From contig NZ_SLXA01000018.1 in the NCBI RefSeq assembly GCF_004340975.1, forward strand, positions 1-39,938: DNA of 39,938 nt, given 5' to 3'. A program made the translations under genes and the position numbers. Position 1 is the first letter of the stretch. Every line of letters starts with the position of its first letter. Below, piece by piece: positions 16,066-24,341 of the stretch. This DNA comes from Frisingicoccus caecimuris (GTDB lineage: Bacteria > Bacillota > Clostridia > Lachnospirales > Lachnospiraceae). The notes under the pieces were generated by a model. That model was not told where the DNA came from. It was given only the letters and a program-made list of their open reading frames with translations, and did no database searches.

Positions 16066-17784
16066 CTACCTCAGAACACGTAAAGTTTCAAAGGTATTTT
16101 TCAAATTCATTGCGCCATATCCCCACCCCTTGTTTGGATAGGTTTCGCCGCTCTTCTGAATCGCTCCCTGGATGAGCAGTCGTCGAATATCATTGCCATC
16201 CATATTGATAATGATCACATGAAGCAGTCCCCATTCTAAAAGCAGCGCCGCCGCACCAGCCGCATGAGCAGCCGAGACACTTGAGCCTGTCATCTGCCCG
16301 TACCTGCCTCCCGGAAGCGGTCCAAACACATCCACTCCCGGAGCTGCAATATCCGGTTTAATAAACCCGGAAGCCGTGTAGCCCCGGCTGGAATGAATGT
16401 AAAGGCTGTTATTATAATGATTATAATTGGCCGCCACTATCAGAGAATTGGTCGTCGCCACGGAGGATACTGTAATGTCCGGATCCGGACTGAGAAAATA
16501 AGTATCTTCCTCGATAAACTTTTCCATCGGCAGCCATATGTCAAAACGTCCATTGGATATCCGATCCCCATATACCCTCAGAGACCATATCCCCGGTGTT
16601 GGATTTCGAAACTGCAGTACCATAAGAAACTGACCGCTCGTGAGGCCCACCGATTTATCCGCCAAATAGATTTCCGTATCTTCAAACAGGAGCCGCACCC
16701 TCTGCGATACACCGAGCCGGGACTGACTTCTGGCAATTCGCTCGCCTTCCGGTGAAACAATTTCCACTGAGAAAACATCGGCAAGAGACCCCCAGATTTC
16801 CATCTGAAACCCCCGTTCATTTTCACCGACCCGAAGCTCCACATTCTGACTGTCATCTTTGCCCGGAATAAAACCGGAAAAATGATGGGCCCTTCCTAAT
16901 TCATTTCCCGCAGCAACAGTGATGCAGATGCCGGTCAGATTGTTGATCCAATTTAAATACTGACTCAGACTTGATGTTCCTTCGTGACTGTCCAGACTAT
17001 TGCCTATTCCCAGGCAGATGACCAGGGGCATCCGATATTTGGCTGCCTGCTTCAGGGAAAATTGAACTGCCATAAAAATATCTGTTTCCTGGAAGGCAAC
17101 CGATCCTTCCTTCAAAACATAATACTCTCTCAGATAATCCTTAGCCGGTTTTAATTTAACCGCGATAATCGAAGCTTCCGGTGCCGCACCAACAAAACTG
17201 TTCGCCGTATCCTCACTGCCGGCAATGATTCCGGCCATAAACGTCCCATGCCCCTCTTCATCCCGGGTAGGGATCAGTTCCATAGGTTCTTCTGAAAACA
17301 ACGCCCGATCAATATCATCACTGGTGTACAGCGTTCCGTAAGGGAAGTTCTCCGGTACGTTATCCGACTGAATCGTCTGGTCCCAAATAGACAACATCCG
17401 TGTGGAACCGTTCGAAAAACGAAAGGCCGGATGGGTATAATCAATTCCTGTATCAATAATACTGACCAACACGCCACTGCCTCTGTATCCGGAAGCCGGG
17501 CTGTAATGCACCGGCAATATACCGCTCTCTTCCATACTTGTCGTATCCATCAGTCCCATGACAGTCGGAATCATATTGTATCCATACTCATCCGGATTCA
17601 ATTGTCCATCCTCAGGAAGTGGTTTATGAATGACCACATAACTGCTGTTGATCACCTCATAGCAGGATGGATTGTAAGTATTCACCATGACATCGATATT
17701 TCCGCCGTACTCAACAATAAAATCCGCATATTCCTGAGACAGAATGATATCCCGGCAGCGCAGCTGCTCCTCAGTCAAAGCCAA
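16066..17784 (-). CDS. CspB-family subtilisin-like serine protease
   Basis: A 572-residue S8 protease of the Csp type, the clostridial germination proteases that activate pro-SleC in the spore. The triad is complete: D111 in IIDTGID, H179 in EEGHGTFMAG and S502 in TGSSVSAAHAAG, with oxyanion N294 in AAGNELG. A prodomain-like N-terminus (MALTEEQLRCRDIILSQEYA) precedes the catalytic domain. About 130 residues (near 305-435) are inserted between the N294 and S502 regions, matching the jelly-roll insert known in Csp proteases. There is no secretion signal. The start is TTG at 17784 with GGGAG eight bases upstream. A SleC gene lies 20 kb away. All three active residues are kept, unlike the pseudoproteases CspA and CspC. 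It could be another S8 peptidase of the same subfamily with a different substrate. Confidence 0.85.
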   Translation of the reverse strand: MALTEEQLRCRDIILSQEYADFIVEYGGNIDVMVNTYNPSCYEVINSSYVVIHKPLPEDGQLNPDEYGYNMIPTVMGLMDTTSMEESGILPVHYSPASGYRGSGVLVSIIDTGIDYTHPAFRFSNGSTRMLSIWDQTIQSDNVPENFPYGTLYTSDDIDRALFSEEPMELIPTRDEEGHGTFMAGIIAGSEDTANSFVGAAPEASIIAVKLKPAKDYLREYYVLKEGSVAFQETDIFMAVQFSLKQAAKYRMPLVICLGIGNSLDSHEGTSSLSQYLNWINNLTGICITVAAGNELGRAHHFSGFIPGKDDSQNVELRVGENERGFQMEIWGSLADVFSVEIVSPEGERIARSQSRLGVSQRVRLLFEDTEIYLADKSVGLTSGQFLMVLQFRNPTPGIWSLRVYGDRISNGRFDIWLPMEKFIEEDTYFLSPDPDITVSSVATTNSLIVAANYNHYNNSLYIHSSRGYTASGFIKPDIAAPGVDVFGPLPGGRYGQMTGSSVSAAHAAGAAALLLEWGLLHVIIINMDGNDIRRLLIQGAIQKSGETYPNKGWGYGAMNLKNTFETLRVLR

Positions 17785-17811
17785 TCAAATCACTCCCGAA
17801 TTCATATCAGT

Positions 17812-19239
17812 CTATTCTATGCCTGCCGCCGGCGTTTTATTCGGCAGACTGAAAACTCCCCGCATCTCGATCAACGGGCCGCCCGTATGCTCTACATATG
17901 GTTTCGTGATCGTTACCCGACCGATATTGTCATCCTTCGGTATCTGATACATAATGTCCAGCATGAGCTCTTCGATAATGGAACGCAGTGCCCGTGCTCC
18001 GGTCTTTTTCTCAATCGCCCGTTTGGCTATAGACTCAAGCGCCCCATCATCAAACTGTAAATCCACCTCGTCCAGAGCCAATAATTTCTGATACTGTTTG
18101 ATAATGGCATTTTTCGGCTCCTTCAAAATCTTTACCAAGGCCTCCTCGTCCAGTCCTTTCAATGTAAAAATCACCGGCAGACGTCCGATAAATTCCGGAA
18201 TCATGCCAAATTCTCGAAGATCATCAATGGTCACCTGGCTTATTATATCCGGATCCTGGTCGTAGGCATCATTCAAAGCCGCTCCAAAACCAATACCGCT
18301 CGTCTTATTTAACCGGGCTTTAATAATCCCTTCCAGGTCCGGAAATGCTCCGCCACAAATAAATAAAATATTTCGGGTATTTACCGTAGTCAGCGGGACC
18401 ATGGCATTTTTACTGCTGGCTCCCACAGGCACCTCGACGTCGCTGCCTTCCAGCAGCTTTAAAAGTCCCTGCTGTACCGACTCTCCACTCACATCCCGGC
18501 TCGTCGTATTTTTCTTTTTAGCGATCTTATCAATCTCATCAATAAAAATAATGCCCCTCTCTGCTTTTTCCACATCATTACCCGCAGCCGCCAGAAGCTT
18601 AGAAACAACACTTTCGATGTCATCGCCGATGTAACCGGCCTCTGTCAGCGATGTGGCATCCGCGATAGCCAACGGTACATCAAGCAATTTTGCCAGAGTT
18701 CGTACCAGATAAGTTTTCCCACAGCCTGTCGGCCCGATCATCAGCATATTGGACTTTTCAATTTCAATCTCATCCATCATATTGGTCGCTACCCGTTTAT
18801 AATGGTTATACACCGCAACGGACATGACCTTCTTCGCATAATCCTGACCGATCACATAATCATCCAGCCGGGCTTTGATCTGGTGCGGCGGCAGAATCTG
18901 CTTCAGATCAATGGCCGCCTCCTTTTTCTCCTGCGGTTTTTTCTTTTTTAACCGCTGACTTTTTGGAATGCCATCCTGCAGATTTCCCGGAAACATGTCC
19001 TGCAGATTCATGTTCCGCATCAAATCATCATAATTGATATTTGAATTGCTCATCATTGTAAAGCTCCGCTGCATACAATCCGGACAGATGCAAATACCTT
19101 CCATCGGCAAATGAATCAGTTTTCCTGCCTTACTCTCCGACCTGCGGCAAAGATAACAAATATCTTCATAATCATCTTTATGCTCATTTTCATTTGTGAC
19201 ATCTTTTGTATCTTTCACTTCTTCTTCATAATCTTTCAT
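17812..19239 (-). CDS. ClpX-type AAA+ unfoldase with extended N-terminus
   Basis: A 475-residue ATPase that should unfold proteins for ClpP. A zinc-binding head is formed by C28, C31, C52 and C55 (ICYLC, then CICPDC). An unusual polar linker of about 50 residues follows (MMSNSNINYDDLMRNMNLQD, then a Lys-rich KKKKPQEKKE). The AAA+ core has Walker A GPTGCGKT, pore loop AGYIGDD, Walker B IIFIDEIDKI and the second pore loop RDVSGESVQQGL. The ClpP-docking IGF loop is present in SGIGFGA, and the sensor 2 region reads KKTGARALR. It is longer than standard ClpX, and no clpP or tig lies nearby, so it may be a second ClpX paralogue. The start was chosen at 19239 because GGGAGG is correctly spaced there. 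Confidence 0.88.
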   Translation of the reverse strand: MKDYEEEVKDTKDVTNENEHKDDYEDICYLCRRSESKAGKLIHLPMEGICICPDCMQRSFTMMSNSNINYDDLMRNMNLQDMFPGNLQDGIPKSQRLKKKKPQEKKEAAIDLKQILPPHQIKARLDDYVIGQDYAKKVMSVAVYNHYKRVATNMMDEIEIEKSNMLMIGPTGCGKTYLVRTLAKLLDVPLAIADATSLTEAGYIGDDIESVVSKLLAAAGNDVEKAERGIIFIDEIDKIAKKKNTTSRDVSGESVQQGLLKLLEGSDVEVPVGASSKNAMVPLTTVNTRNILFICGGAFPDLEGIIKARLNKTSGIGFGAALNDAYDQDPDIISQVTIDDLREFGMIPEFIGRLPVIFTLKGLDEEALVKILKEPKNAIIKQYQKLLALDEVDLQFDDGALESIAKRAIEKKTGARALRSIIEELMLDIMYQIPKDDNIGRVTITKPYVEHTGGPLIEMRGVFSLPNKTPAAGIE

Positions 19240-19351
19240 ACAGTTCCTCCCTACTTGTAACATACCAAGCTGTTCATAGCACAGAAGGGAAAGCGCATGC
19301 CAGCCCGGCAATCCGCTTTCCCTGATAGACTTCTTTTATATTTTCTTCAAA

Positions 19352-20686
19352 TTATTCTTCCATATCCGCCTTTGAACCCAGAATGGTGGATAACTCACTC
19401 TCTGTAAAGGAGCTGCGTCCAGTCTGGCGCTGAATGGTCAATGTCACCTGATCTCCCGGCATGCAGGCTTCCAGTTTTTCCTGTAATTCTTCCATGGTGG
19501 AAATCGCCTCACCGTTAAATCCGGTGATGATATCGCCTTGAACAAGTCCGGCCCGCTCCGCGGCAGAACCTCTGGCGACCATGCTGACATAAATACCTGC
19601 CGGATATCCGTATTTCGCTGCTTCATCCTCATTCAGGGTGCCGCCGGAAATACCCAAATATGCCGTGTTTTCATCCGTTTTTGTGACAATCGTTCCATCG
19701 ATAATACCCTGTGCGGTTTCCAGTGCGGAATTGATCGGAATAGCAAATCCCATACCTTCGACATCCGTATTGGAATATTTAACCGTATTCACACCAATGA
19801 CTTCGCCTTTTGTATTCAAAAGAGCGCCGCCGCTGTTTCCCGGATTGATAGCTGCATCCGTCTGTATAAGTGTCATCGTACCGTCTGTCATCTCAACTTC
19901 CCTGTCCACAGCACTGATGGAACCCGTTGTTACAGATTGGCCATATCCAAGAGCATTTCCGATAGCAATGGCACCATTGCCAATCTTAAGAGCACCTGAA
20001 TCACCCATGACTGCCGCAGCTATATTCGACTTGGTATCTTCGCTTAATGAATTATAGTCCACCGTAATGACCGCAATATCCGCTGTCTCATCATATCCTT
20101 TAATCTGGGCTTCCGCCGTGCTTCCATCGTTAAAAGTCACATTTATACTGGTGGAGTCCTGGATAACATGATAATTTGTCATAATATAAAGAGTTCCGTC
20201 GGCTTCACTCATGATAATTCCCGAGCCGGCGCCGCTGCCTTCCTGAGAATAGGTCTGACCAAAAAAGTTACTGGTCGTCACAACCTGTGTATTGACCGCA
20301 ACGATCGACGGCATACACTGTTCAACGATATCGGACACATCCGTTGCACTGATGGTTTTTACATCCGTCGAAGATGTCTTTACAATATTCACATTCATGC
20401 CGCTGTTCGCTGCTTCACCCTTACCGTTCGTCACACCCATCAAGCCGCCGATGCCCCAGAATACACCACCGGCTACCAGTCCAAAGGCCAGTCCCAGACA
20501 TACGGCTTTCACCAGTTTCACTCCAAAATTTCCTTTTTTCTTTTCAGATTTATTCGGTTCCGGTGTATCATAAGGAGAGTATGTTCTTCGTACTCCATCC
20601 GATGTCTGCTGATAATAGTTATAATCATTTGCTGACTGTTCCGGGCGTTTCTGATCATCCTCATGGTAATTATAAAAATCACTCAT
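19352..20686 (-). CDS. htrA: HtrA/DegP-like membrane serine protease with PDZ
   Basis: A 444-residue protein-quality-control protease at the outer face of the membrane. Residues 1-55 are cytoplasmic and polar. A single membrane helix spans about 57-85 (GLAFGLVAGGVFWGIGGLMG). The trypsin-like domain has H173 in TNYHVI, D203 in ADIAVI and S285 in PGNSGGALL. A PDZ domain fills about 345-435. Such proteases remove misfolded exported proteins and are usually induced by secretion or envelope stress. The start at 20686 is fixed by GGAGG seven bases upstream; an in-frame ATG at 20710 lacks one. Upstream are four 11-bp-phased repeats that suggest control by an OmpR-family regulator. No two-component genes are in the window. 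Confidence 0.94.
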   Translation of the reverse strand: MSDFYNYHEDDQKRPEQSANDYNYYQQTSDGVRRTYSPYDTPEPNKSEKKKGNFGVKLVKAVCLGLAFGLVAGGVFWGIGGLMGVTNGKGEAANSGMNVNIVKTSSTDVKTISATDVSDIVEQCMPSIVAVNTQVVTTSNFFGQTYSQEGSGAGSGIIMSEADGTLYIMTNYHVIQDSTSINVTFNDGSTAEAQIKGYDETADIAVITVDYNSLSEDTKSNIAAAVMGDSGALKIGNGAIAIGNALGYGQSVTTGSISAVDREVEMTDGTMTLIQTDAAINPGNSGGALLNTKGEVIGVNTVKYSNTDVEGMGFAIPINSALETAQGIIDGTIVTKTDENTAYLGISGGTLNEDEAAKYGYPAGIYVSMVARGSAAERAGLVQGDIITGFNGEAISTMEELQEKLEACMPGDQVTLTIQRQTGRSSFTESELSTILGSKADMEE

Positions 20687-20721
20687 AGTGTTTCCTCCGT
20701 TCTGTTTCATTTGATGATGTC

Positions 20722-20775
20722 ATTGTAACAAGCATTTGTGAATGGATTGTGATTCAATTGTGATTCAATTGTGAA
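20722..20775 (-). promoter_or_regulatory. htrA promoter with four 11-bp-phased activator boxes
   Basis: On the minus strand the seven-base motif WTCACAA occurs four times, at 20769-20775, 20758-20764, 20747-20753 and 20736-20742. Each copy starts exactly 11 bases from the next. A -10 box TACAAT lies at 20722-20727. The -35 position holds no consensus and is covered by a repeat, as in promoters that need an activator. This is the layout bound by OmpR/PhoB-family response regulators; TTCACA resembles a PhoP box. The cognate regulator is not known. Confidence 0.6.
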
Positions 20776-21177
20776 TTATTTCCGGAAGATGATCAGCTTG
20801 CTGAAAATATAATTTAAAACAACGACAACAACCTGGGTAATAAACTTCGCCACACTGTCCGGGATGCCGATCACATCCACGCTGATAAACATGATCGCCA
20901 TATCCATCACTCCGGAAAGCAGCCGACAGCCAACAAAAGTCGTCAGTTCCCGCAAAACGGCTGAAACTCCTCTGACCTTACTTTCAAATACCCAGGTTCG
21001 ATTTGTCACATAGGCAAAAGCCACTGCCGCCGCCCATGAAATCGCATTGGCGACAAGATAATTCAGGCCCAACACATTGGTGCAGACAAAATAGACGACA
21101 ATATTGACCACCGTCGTCAAACCTCCGAAAAATAAATATGCGATGATTTCCTTATATTTTAATAATAATTCCTTCAT
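20776..21177 (-). CDS. GtrA-family membrane protein
   Basis: A 133-residue protein with four predicted membrane helices: about 10-32 (IIAYLFFGGLTTVVNIVVYF), 38-56, 73-99 and 107-127. It ends with the family-typical FSKLIIFRK. GtrA proteins are thought to move lipid-linked sugars across the membrane for glycosylation of cell-wall polymers or O-antigen. No glycosyltransferase is adjacent here, so the substrate cannot be inferred. AGAGGTCATTAG precedes the ATG. Its stop codon directly abuts the htrA regulatory repeats. The two genes may be expressed separately. Confidence 0.88.
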   Translation of the reverse strand: MKELLLKYKEIIAYLFFGGLTTVVNIVVYFVCTNVLGLNYLVANAISWAAAVAFAYVTNRTWVFESKVRGVSAVLRELTTFVGCRLLSGVMDMAIMFISVDVIGIPDSVAKFITQVVVVVLNYIFSKLIIFRK

Positions 21178-21242
21178 CTAATGACCTCTTTCGTTTCTTT
21201 TTATTTTTTTAAATTTGCATAATGAAAGATTTTCCATTCATC

Positions 21243-21311
21243 ACAGTTTATCGTCATTCCAACGAAAACACGTTGATTTTCTTGTTTGCTTATGGAACCG
21301 CCATAAACTGT
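21243..21311. repeat. Hairpin, first copy of an imperfect inverted pair
   Basis: ACAGTTTAT (21243-21251) pairs with ATAAACTGT (21303-21311), and inside it TTCCA pairs with TGGAA. Bases 21251-21300 match the reverse complement of 21451-21495 at most positions, apart from a seven-base insertion. No gene is visible in the whole gap from 21178 to 21500, which is AT-rich. Confidence 0.55.
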
Positions 21312-21447
21312 ATCCAAATTGCAAAATCTATCTCTTTATGCAATTTATTAAAATTAAGATATAACCCTTTTTAAGGTACTTGCATTTCATTATAAAAGAT
21401 TTTTTAAGTATTGGCAATATGCATAAATTTCTGGAATTCAATCAAAA

Positions 21448-21497
21448 TTTCGACGATTCCATAAGAAAATCAGCGTGTTTGCGTTGGAACGTCGAAA
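21448..21497 (-). terminator. Hairpin after sbcC, second copy of the inverted pair
   Basis: TTTCGACG-A-TTCCA (21448-21461) pairs with TGGAACGTCGAAA (21485-21497), leaving one bulged base. It begins four bases after the sbcC stop on the minus strand and is followed by TTTTGATTG, so it probably ends sbcDC transcription. The loop and the TTCCA/TGGAA stem are shared, inverted, with the hairpin at 21243-21311. Confidence 0.55.
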
Positions 21498-21500
21498 ATA

Positions 21501-24341
21501 CTACATAGAAATTGAACTGCCCTTATTCGTTTTCGTCACCACAATTTTCTGTTCAATTTGTTCTTTTAATTCACTGACATGGGAAATGATACCTACGAGT
21601 CGGTCATTCCCAGCCAGTTCATTTAAAATTCGTATGGCCTGATTCCGGGCATTTTCATCCAGGCTTCCGAAACCCTCGTCGATAAAGAGGGTGTCCACAT
21701 GGATTTTCCCGGCCTCCTGCTGGATTACATCCGCCATGCCGAGCGCCAGGGCCAGGGCGGCCATAAAGGATTCGCCGCCGGAAAGGGTTTTTACATCGCG
21801 GACGCTGTCATTGACCAGACTGTACACATCCAGGTCCAGTCCGGCTTCTCCCTGTCGTCCCAGGTTTTCCAGTTCGCGGCACTCCAAAAGGAATTGATGA
21901 CCGCTCATCCCGGCCAGCCGACGGTTGGCCGCATCCACCATCTGCTCAAAATAACGCCGCTGCATGTAAGTCTGAAAGTCAATCCGTACCATCCCGGCCA
22001 TCTGGCCGTTAGCAATCCGGCTCAGATGGCGTACCCGGGCGAAGTTTTCCTGCTCCCCACCATAATCCGCCAATAGTCGTTCCAGCCGCTCATATATTTT
22101 TACATTGGTCTGGCGTACCGCATAGATATCTTTTTCTTCTCCGGCCAGTGCTTCCCTTTTTGCTTCAAGTACGCAATACTCTGTTTCCGGAGGCCATCCG
22201 GAAGTCTCTAAAAGAGCGCTATACTTCGCTTTTGCCTGGGCCAATTCCAACTCAGTCTGCTTAAGCATCTGCTGTCGTTCCCCGAACTGGCCCTGTTTTA
22301 AATGTTGTTTCTCTGTCCATGTTTCCAGGTCCGCTTCGGCTTTATCCAAAGCTTTTTTTAATTGTTCCATCTCTCTTTTCAGATTGGAAAGTCGCTGTTC
22401 CGCCTCTGTTTTGGAAGTAAAGCTCATTTTTGACTTCATTGCTGCCAGACTGTCGGTCCGGCTCTTTTTTTCGGAGGACAATGCCGCCTGCTGCTGTACA
22501 AGTTTTATATAATCCATGTGCAATGCATCTTGCTCTTTTTCCAATTTTTTTAATTTTTCGCCGTTTGCTTCAAAACGCTCACACCCATCCTGCGCCTGCT
22601 GCCACTGCCCTTTCGCCGCCTCTATAGCGCTTCGGCAGGCTCGTCCCATATCATGTACGGTCGTCCAGAAACCTTTCCCTTCAAACAGTTCGGCAGAGTC
22701 TGGTATCAGCGCCCCGGCATCATGGAGAATACCGCTTTTTAATTCCGCCCCCGCTTCTGCCAGTTTCTGACACTTCAGCCGCGATTTTTCCACCGCTTTC
22801 TCCGCCATTTCTCTATCTGCTTTTGCCCCGTCCACACGACTGCGATCAACGATTTCCTCGATATTTTCATTCAGACATGGCGCCGGATGATGCACAGCCC
22901 CACAGACCGGACATGGTTCACCTTCCACAAGCTTCTGCGCCATCAGTCCCGCCTGAGATGCAATAAACTGTTCATATAGGCTGTCATAACGCCGGGACAT
23001 TTCCTGATAATCAGATAAACTTTTTACTGCCTTTTGTTTTGCCGCTTCATCCTCTGAAAGAAACTTTTCCCAAAGCGGCTTCTTATTCCAAAGCTGCTTT
23101 AACACCGACATTTTCTCGCCACATTCCTCCAGCTTCTGAGACGCCTGAGCCAAACGGACGCCGCTGTTTTTTAATCCCTCCTGCTCCTGTTCCAATAGTT
23201 CCCGGAGTTGTTTCGTTTCTGTTTCTTTTTTGGCTGTGCGCTCCGCCGCAACGGTACAGCTTTCCAACGTTTTTCCAAGCCGCACTAAAGCCCGTTCTTC
23301 CTGCGACAGCTTGTCATATTCGGGCATCTCCCGGTTTAAAATCAGCCACTGTTCCTGCTTTTTCGGCCACTCCCTTTCATATTGGGAACGTACCTCTTTC
23401 AGAATTGCTCCGGCTGCTCTGACATTCTCACTTAGCTGAGGCAGCTCATCTTCTAACGCTTTCATTTCTTCTGATACACGGTTGCTGCGCCTTTCTTTTT
23501 CCTGAATTTCCTGTGCCGCCGCCAAAAGCCGGTCTGCTTCTTTCAGAGATATCTGAAGCGCCTTTTCTCTCTGTTCGGCCTCTTCGTTCATCTCTTCTAA
23601 CAGTTTCATTAAAACACGATTATCGATATCCGAAAAACTGCCCTTTTCTTTCCATTTCTCCGTATATGGACTTTCCGGAAGGCACTGGACATTTTCAATC
23701 TCATGCTGACAAACTTTCCGCACATCTTCTAACTGACCATACAGCTTTTTTTCCTGCTCTGACAGATTGTTTTGAATCTGCCAGTAAATCTTTGTCGGAA
23801 ATATCCGGGAAAAAACTTCTTTTCTTTCCCTTGAACTTGCCAGCAGAAGTTTCATAAAATCTCCCTGAGAGATCATGGATACCTGACTGAACTGATTTAT
23901 ATCCATACCTATGATTTCCACAATCTTCTGATCTGTTTCTTTCATTTTTCCCGGAAAGGCCTTACCGTCAGGCATGATCAGCTCCACCTTCGCACTTTCC
24001 TTTGTCAGCGCATATTCTCCGGCTTTATTTTTTCTCCGGCTTCGTCGGAGCCAGGCCGGATTTCTCCGAATCGTATAGACCTTTCCCCTTTCACTGAACG
24101 TAAATGCCACATAGGTTTCGTCCGTATCCGAAGCATACTGGCTGCGCATCATGTCCCCCTCCCGGCGTCGTCCACTGGTCTGTCCATATAGAGCATACGT
24201 AATACCGTCAAAAATCGTCGTTTTCCCGGCGCCCGTATCACCCGTGATGAGGAAAAGCCCCTGTCTCATTTTCTCAAAATCCACCCTCTCGGTTCCTCCA
24301 TAAGAGCCGAAGGCGGAAAGTATTAGTTCTAATGGTTTCAT
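21501..24341 (-). CDS. sbcC: DNA double-strand-break nuclease subunit SbcC
   Basis: A 946-residue SMC-like ATPase of the Mre11-Rad50 type. With SbcD it cleaves hairpins and protein-blocked DNA ends during replication and repair. The N-terminal ATPase half (MKPLELILSAFGSYGGTERV) has Walker A GDTGAGKTT. Long coiled coils follow, with a zinc hook CPVC in EGEPCPVCGAVHH near residue 485. The C-terminal half carries the signature LSGGESFMAALALALG and Walker B TLFIDEGFGSLD. The length is slightly short for the family, but all parts are present. The ATG overlaps the sbcD stop by four bases, so the two are coupled. A hairpin terminator follows. Confidence 0.95.
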   Translation of the reverse strand: MKPLELILSAFGSYGGTERVDFEKMRQGLFLITGDTGAGKTTIFDGITYALYGQTSGRRREGDMMRSQYASDTDETYVAFTFSERGKVYTIRRNPAWLRRSRRKNKAGEYALTKESAKVELIMPDGKAFPGKMKETDQKIVEIIGMDINQFSQVSMISQGDFMKLLLASSRERKEVFSRIFPTKIYWQIQNNLSEQEKKLYGQLEDVRKVCQHEIENVQCLPESPYTEKWKEKGSFSDIDNRVLMKLLEEMNEEAEQREKALQISLKEADRLLAAAQEIQEKERRSNRVSEEMKALEDELPQLSENVRAAGAILKEVRSQYEREWPKKQEQWLILNREMPEYDKLSQEERALVRLGKTLESCTVAAERTAKKETETKQLRELLEQEQEGLKNSGVRLAQASQKLEECGEKMSVLKQLWNKKPLWEKFLSEDEAAKQKAVKSLSDYQEMSRRYDSLYEQFIASQAGLMAQKLVEGEPCPVCGAVHHPAPCLNENIEEIVDRSRVDGAKADREMAEKAVEKSRLKCQKLAEAGAELKSGILHDAGALIPDSAELFEGKGFWTTVHDMGRACRSAIEAAKGQWQQAQDGCERFEANGEKLKKLEKEQDALHMDYIKLVQQQAALSSEKKSRTDSLAAMKSKMSFTSKTEAEQRLSNLKREMEQLKKALDKAEADLETWTEKQHLKQGQFGERQQMLKQTELELAQAKAKYSALLETSGWPPETEYCVLEAKREALAGEEKDIYAVRQTNVKIYERLERLLADYGGEQENFARVRHLSRIANGQMAGMVRIDFQTYMQRRYFEQMVDAANRRLAGMSGHQFLLECRELENLGRQGEAGLDLDVYSLVNDSVRDVKTLSGGESFMAALALALGMADVIQQEAGKIHVDTLFIDEGFGSLDENARNQAIRILNELAGNDRLVGIISHVSELKEQIEQKIVVTKTNKGSSISM

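Noticed and set aside
19240-19311. Upstream extension of the ClpX-like gene by 24 codons
   Set aside because: The extension has no ribosome binding site, and GGGAGG sits directly before the ATG at 19239.
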